A stretch of 64,000 bases of DNA from contig CM049321.1 in assembly GCA_026874595.1 (NCBI GenBank), forward strand, positions 8,122,979 to 8,186,978. The letters are read 5' to 3'. Every line of letters begins with the position of its first letter. The first letter of the stretch is position 1. A model generated the notes under the pieces. It was given only the letters and a program-made list of their open reading frames with translations. It was not told where the DNA came from and did no database searches. The stretch comes from Sipunculus nudus (taxonomy: Eukaryota > Annelida > Sipuncula > Golfingiida > Sipunculidae). Positions 63,029 to 64,000 of the stretch are shown here, piece after piece. The translations under genes and the position numbers were made by a program.

Positions 63029-64000
63029 CTAGATGTGTCGGAACGACACGAATACCCCGCCTTGGGCAAATTAGAAACATTTGTAAAATTTTGAAAATTT
63101 TTTTAAGTTCAGGAGGTGTCGTATGGTCAAAAGTAGGTCAACAAGGGCAAAATGCAAACTCGATCTGTAACAGGTCATTATCAAGCAACACACCAAAAAT
63201 CATGCCAGTATATGCAGGCATTGTGAAAAAAAGTCCATACATGTGCATTTTCCATAAAAATTTCTGTCTTTCATGAAATTTTCTATGTTTAGGAGCCGTA
63301 AAACAATCAAAAGAAGGTCAACCAGGATGAAACGCGAACTCGATCTGTAACTGTCATTATCTGCCCACACATAAAAAATCAGGGTGGTATCTGCAGGCAT
63401 TGAGGAAAAAAAGTCAGTACATATGCATTTGTTATGAAAATTTATATTTTTCATGAAACTTTCTATGTTCAGGAGCAGTCAAACGGTCAAAAATAAGTCA
63501 ACAGGGACAAAACGTGAACTTGATCTGTAACTGGTCATTATCTGCCCACACACCAAAAATCAGGCCAATATCTGCAGGTATTGTGAAGAAAAGTCTGTAC
63601 AAGTGTATTTGTCATGAAAATTTATGTTTTACATGAAATTTTCTATGTTCAGGAGCCATAAAACAGTCAAAAGTAGGTCAACCAGGACGAAATGCGAACT
63701 CAATCTGTAACTGGTCAATATCTGGCGACACACCAAAAATCAGGCCAATATATGCAGGCATTGAGAAAAAAAGTCCGTACATGTGTATTTGTCATGATAT
63801 TTCATATTTTTCATGAAATTTTCTATGTTCAGGAGCCGTAAAACGGTCAAAAGTAGGTCAACCAGGAGGAAACGCGAACTTGATCTGTAACAGGTCTATA
63901 TCTGCCCATACACCAAAAATTAGGCCAATATCTGCAGGCATTGCGAAAAAAATTCTGTACATGTGTATCTTTCATGAATATTTCTATTTTTCATGAAATT
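63029..64000 (-). mobile_element. Putative non-autonomous Helitron with 180-bp tandem core
   Basis: Five tandem units of exactly 180 bp run from about 63101 to the window edge; the marker TTCAGGAG (first base of AGGAG) occurs at 63111, 63291, 63471, 63651 and 63831. Each unit carries TCATGAAATTTTCTATGTTC, GGTCAAAAGTAGGTCAACCA, CGCGAACTCGATCTGTAAC and CACACACCAAAAATCAGGCC. On the minus strand the array ends with a hairpin GTGTCG-TTC-CGACAC (63035-63049), then AT, then CTAG (63029-63032), then a T run. A short hairpin just before CTRR with T following is the classical Helitron 3' end. The 5' end lies beyond the window. Frames of 60-85 codons inside are repeat artefacts, since 180 is a multiple of three. 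Confidence 0.6.
63101..64000. repeat. 180-bp tandem repeat array, at least five units
   Basis: The unit length is constant at 180 bp with only substitutions and compensating small indels. The first unit is the most diverged, and the last is cut by the window end. The period is close to nucleosome spacing. Confidence 0.92.

Noticed and set aside
63091-63454. Frames of 61 and 84 codons at the window end
   Set aside because: The 180-bp repeat unit is divisible by three, so short frames persist across units without coding meaning.

Overview
This window looks like nuclear DNA from an animal, most likely a lophotrochozoan and probably a marine mollusc. The background is AT-rich, coding density is very low, spliceosomal introns are long, and short non-autonomous DNA transposons, tandem arrays and microsatellites are dense. 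Several repeat families have tails such as GACAGACAGACGGACA or repeated TGACCTTGACCT, a style I associate with mollusc genomes. That assignment is an inference from repeat style, not a database match.

Only one gene can be supported. It lies on the minus strand and three coding exons can be assembled. Exon 1 (53770-53932) has a start codon in good context. Exon 2 (49519-49550) is a 32-nt micro-exon. Exon 3 (12158-15521) is a 3,364-nt exon. The junction phases fit: exon 1 ends in phase 1, the micro-exon supplies 2 nt plus ten codons, and exon 3 opens in phase 0 behind a pyrimidine-rich acceptor. The visible product is about 1,186 residues. It has a short ordered N-terminus, a very long Ser/Gln/Asn/Thr-rich disordered middle and a basic, beta-like C-terminal block. 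I do not recognise the family. Exon 3 ends at a splice donor and the remaining 3' exons were not located.

Layout. 1-12157: sequence 3' of the large exon, containing a GACA-tailed repeat end, a TA microsatellite, one copy of a TTAA-type MITE, one CAGTGG-type MITE, one PIF/Harbinger-like MITE and a perfect DR1 site. 12158-15521: large exon. 15522-49518: an intron of about 34 kb that hosts a 1.2-kb foldback element nested in an older MITE, SINE-like units, several MITEs and a 146-bp tandem repeat. 49519-49550: micro-exon. 49551-53769: first intron. 53770-53932: first coding exon. 53933-64000: upstream side, with a 246-bp higher-order satellite (57275-59185) and, at the window edge, a 180-bp tandem array ending in a Helitron-like hairpin plus CTAG.

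The most unusual items are the micro-exon/giant-exon gene of unknown family, the nested 1,216-bp foldback element, the six-monomer higher-order repeat, and the putative Helitron-type element with a 180-bp tandem core. No virus, toxin gene, CRISPR array, rRNA gene or intact tRNA gene was seen.
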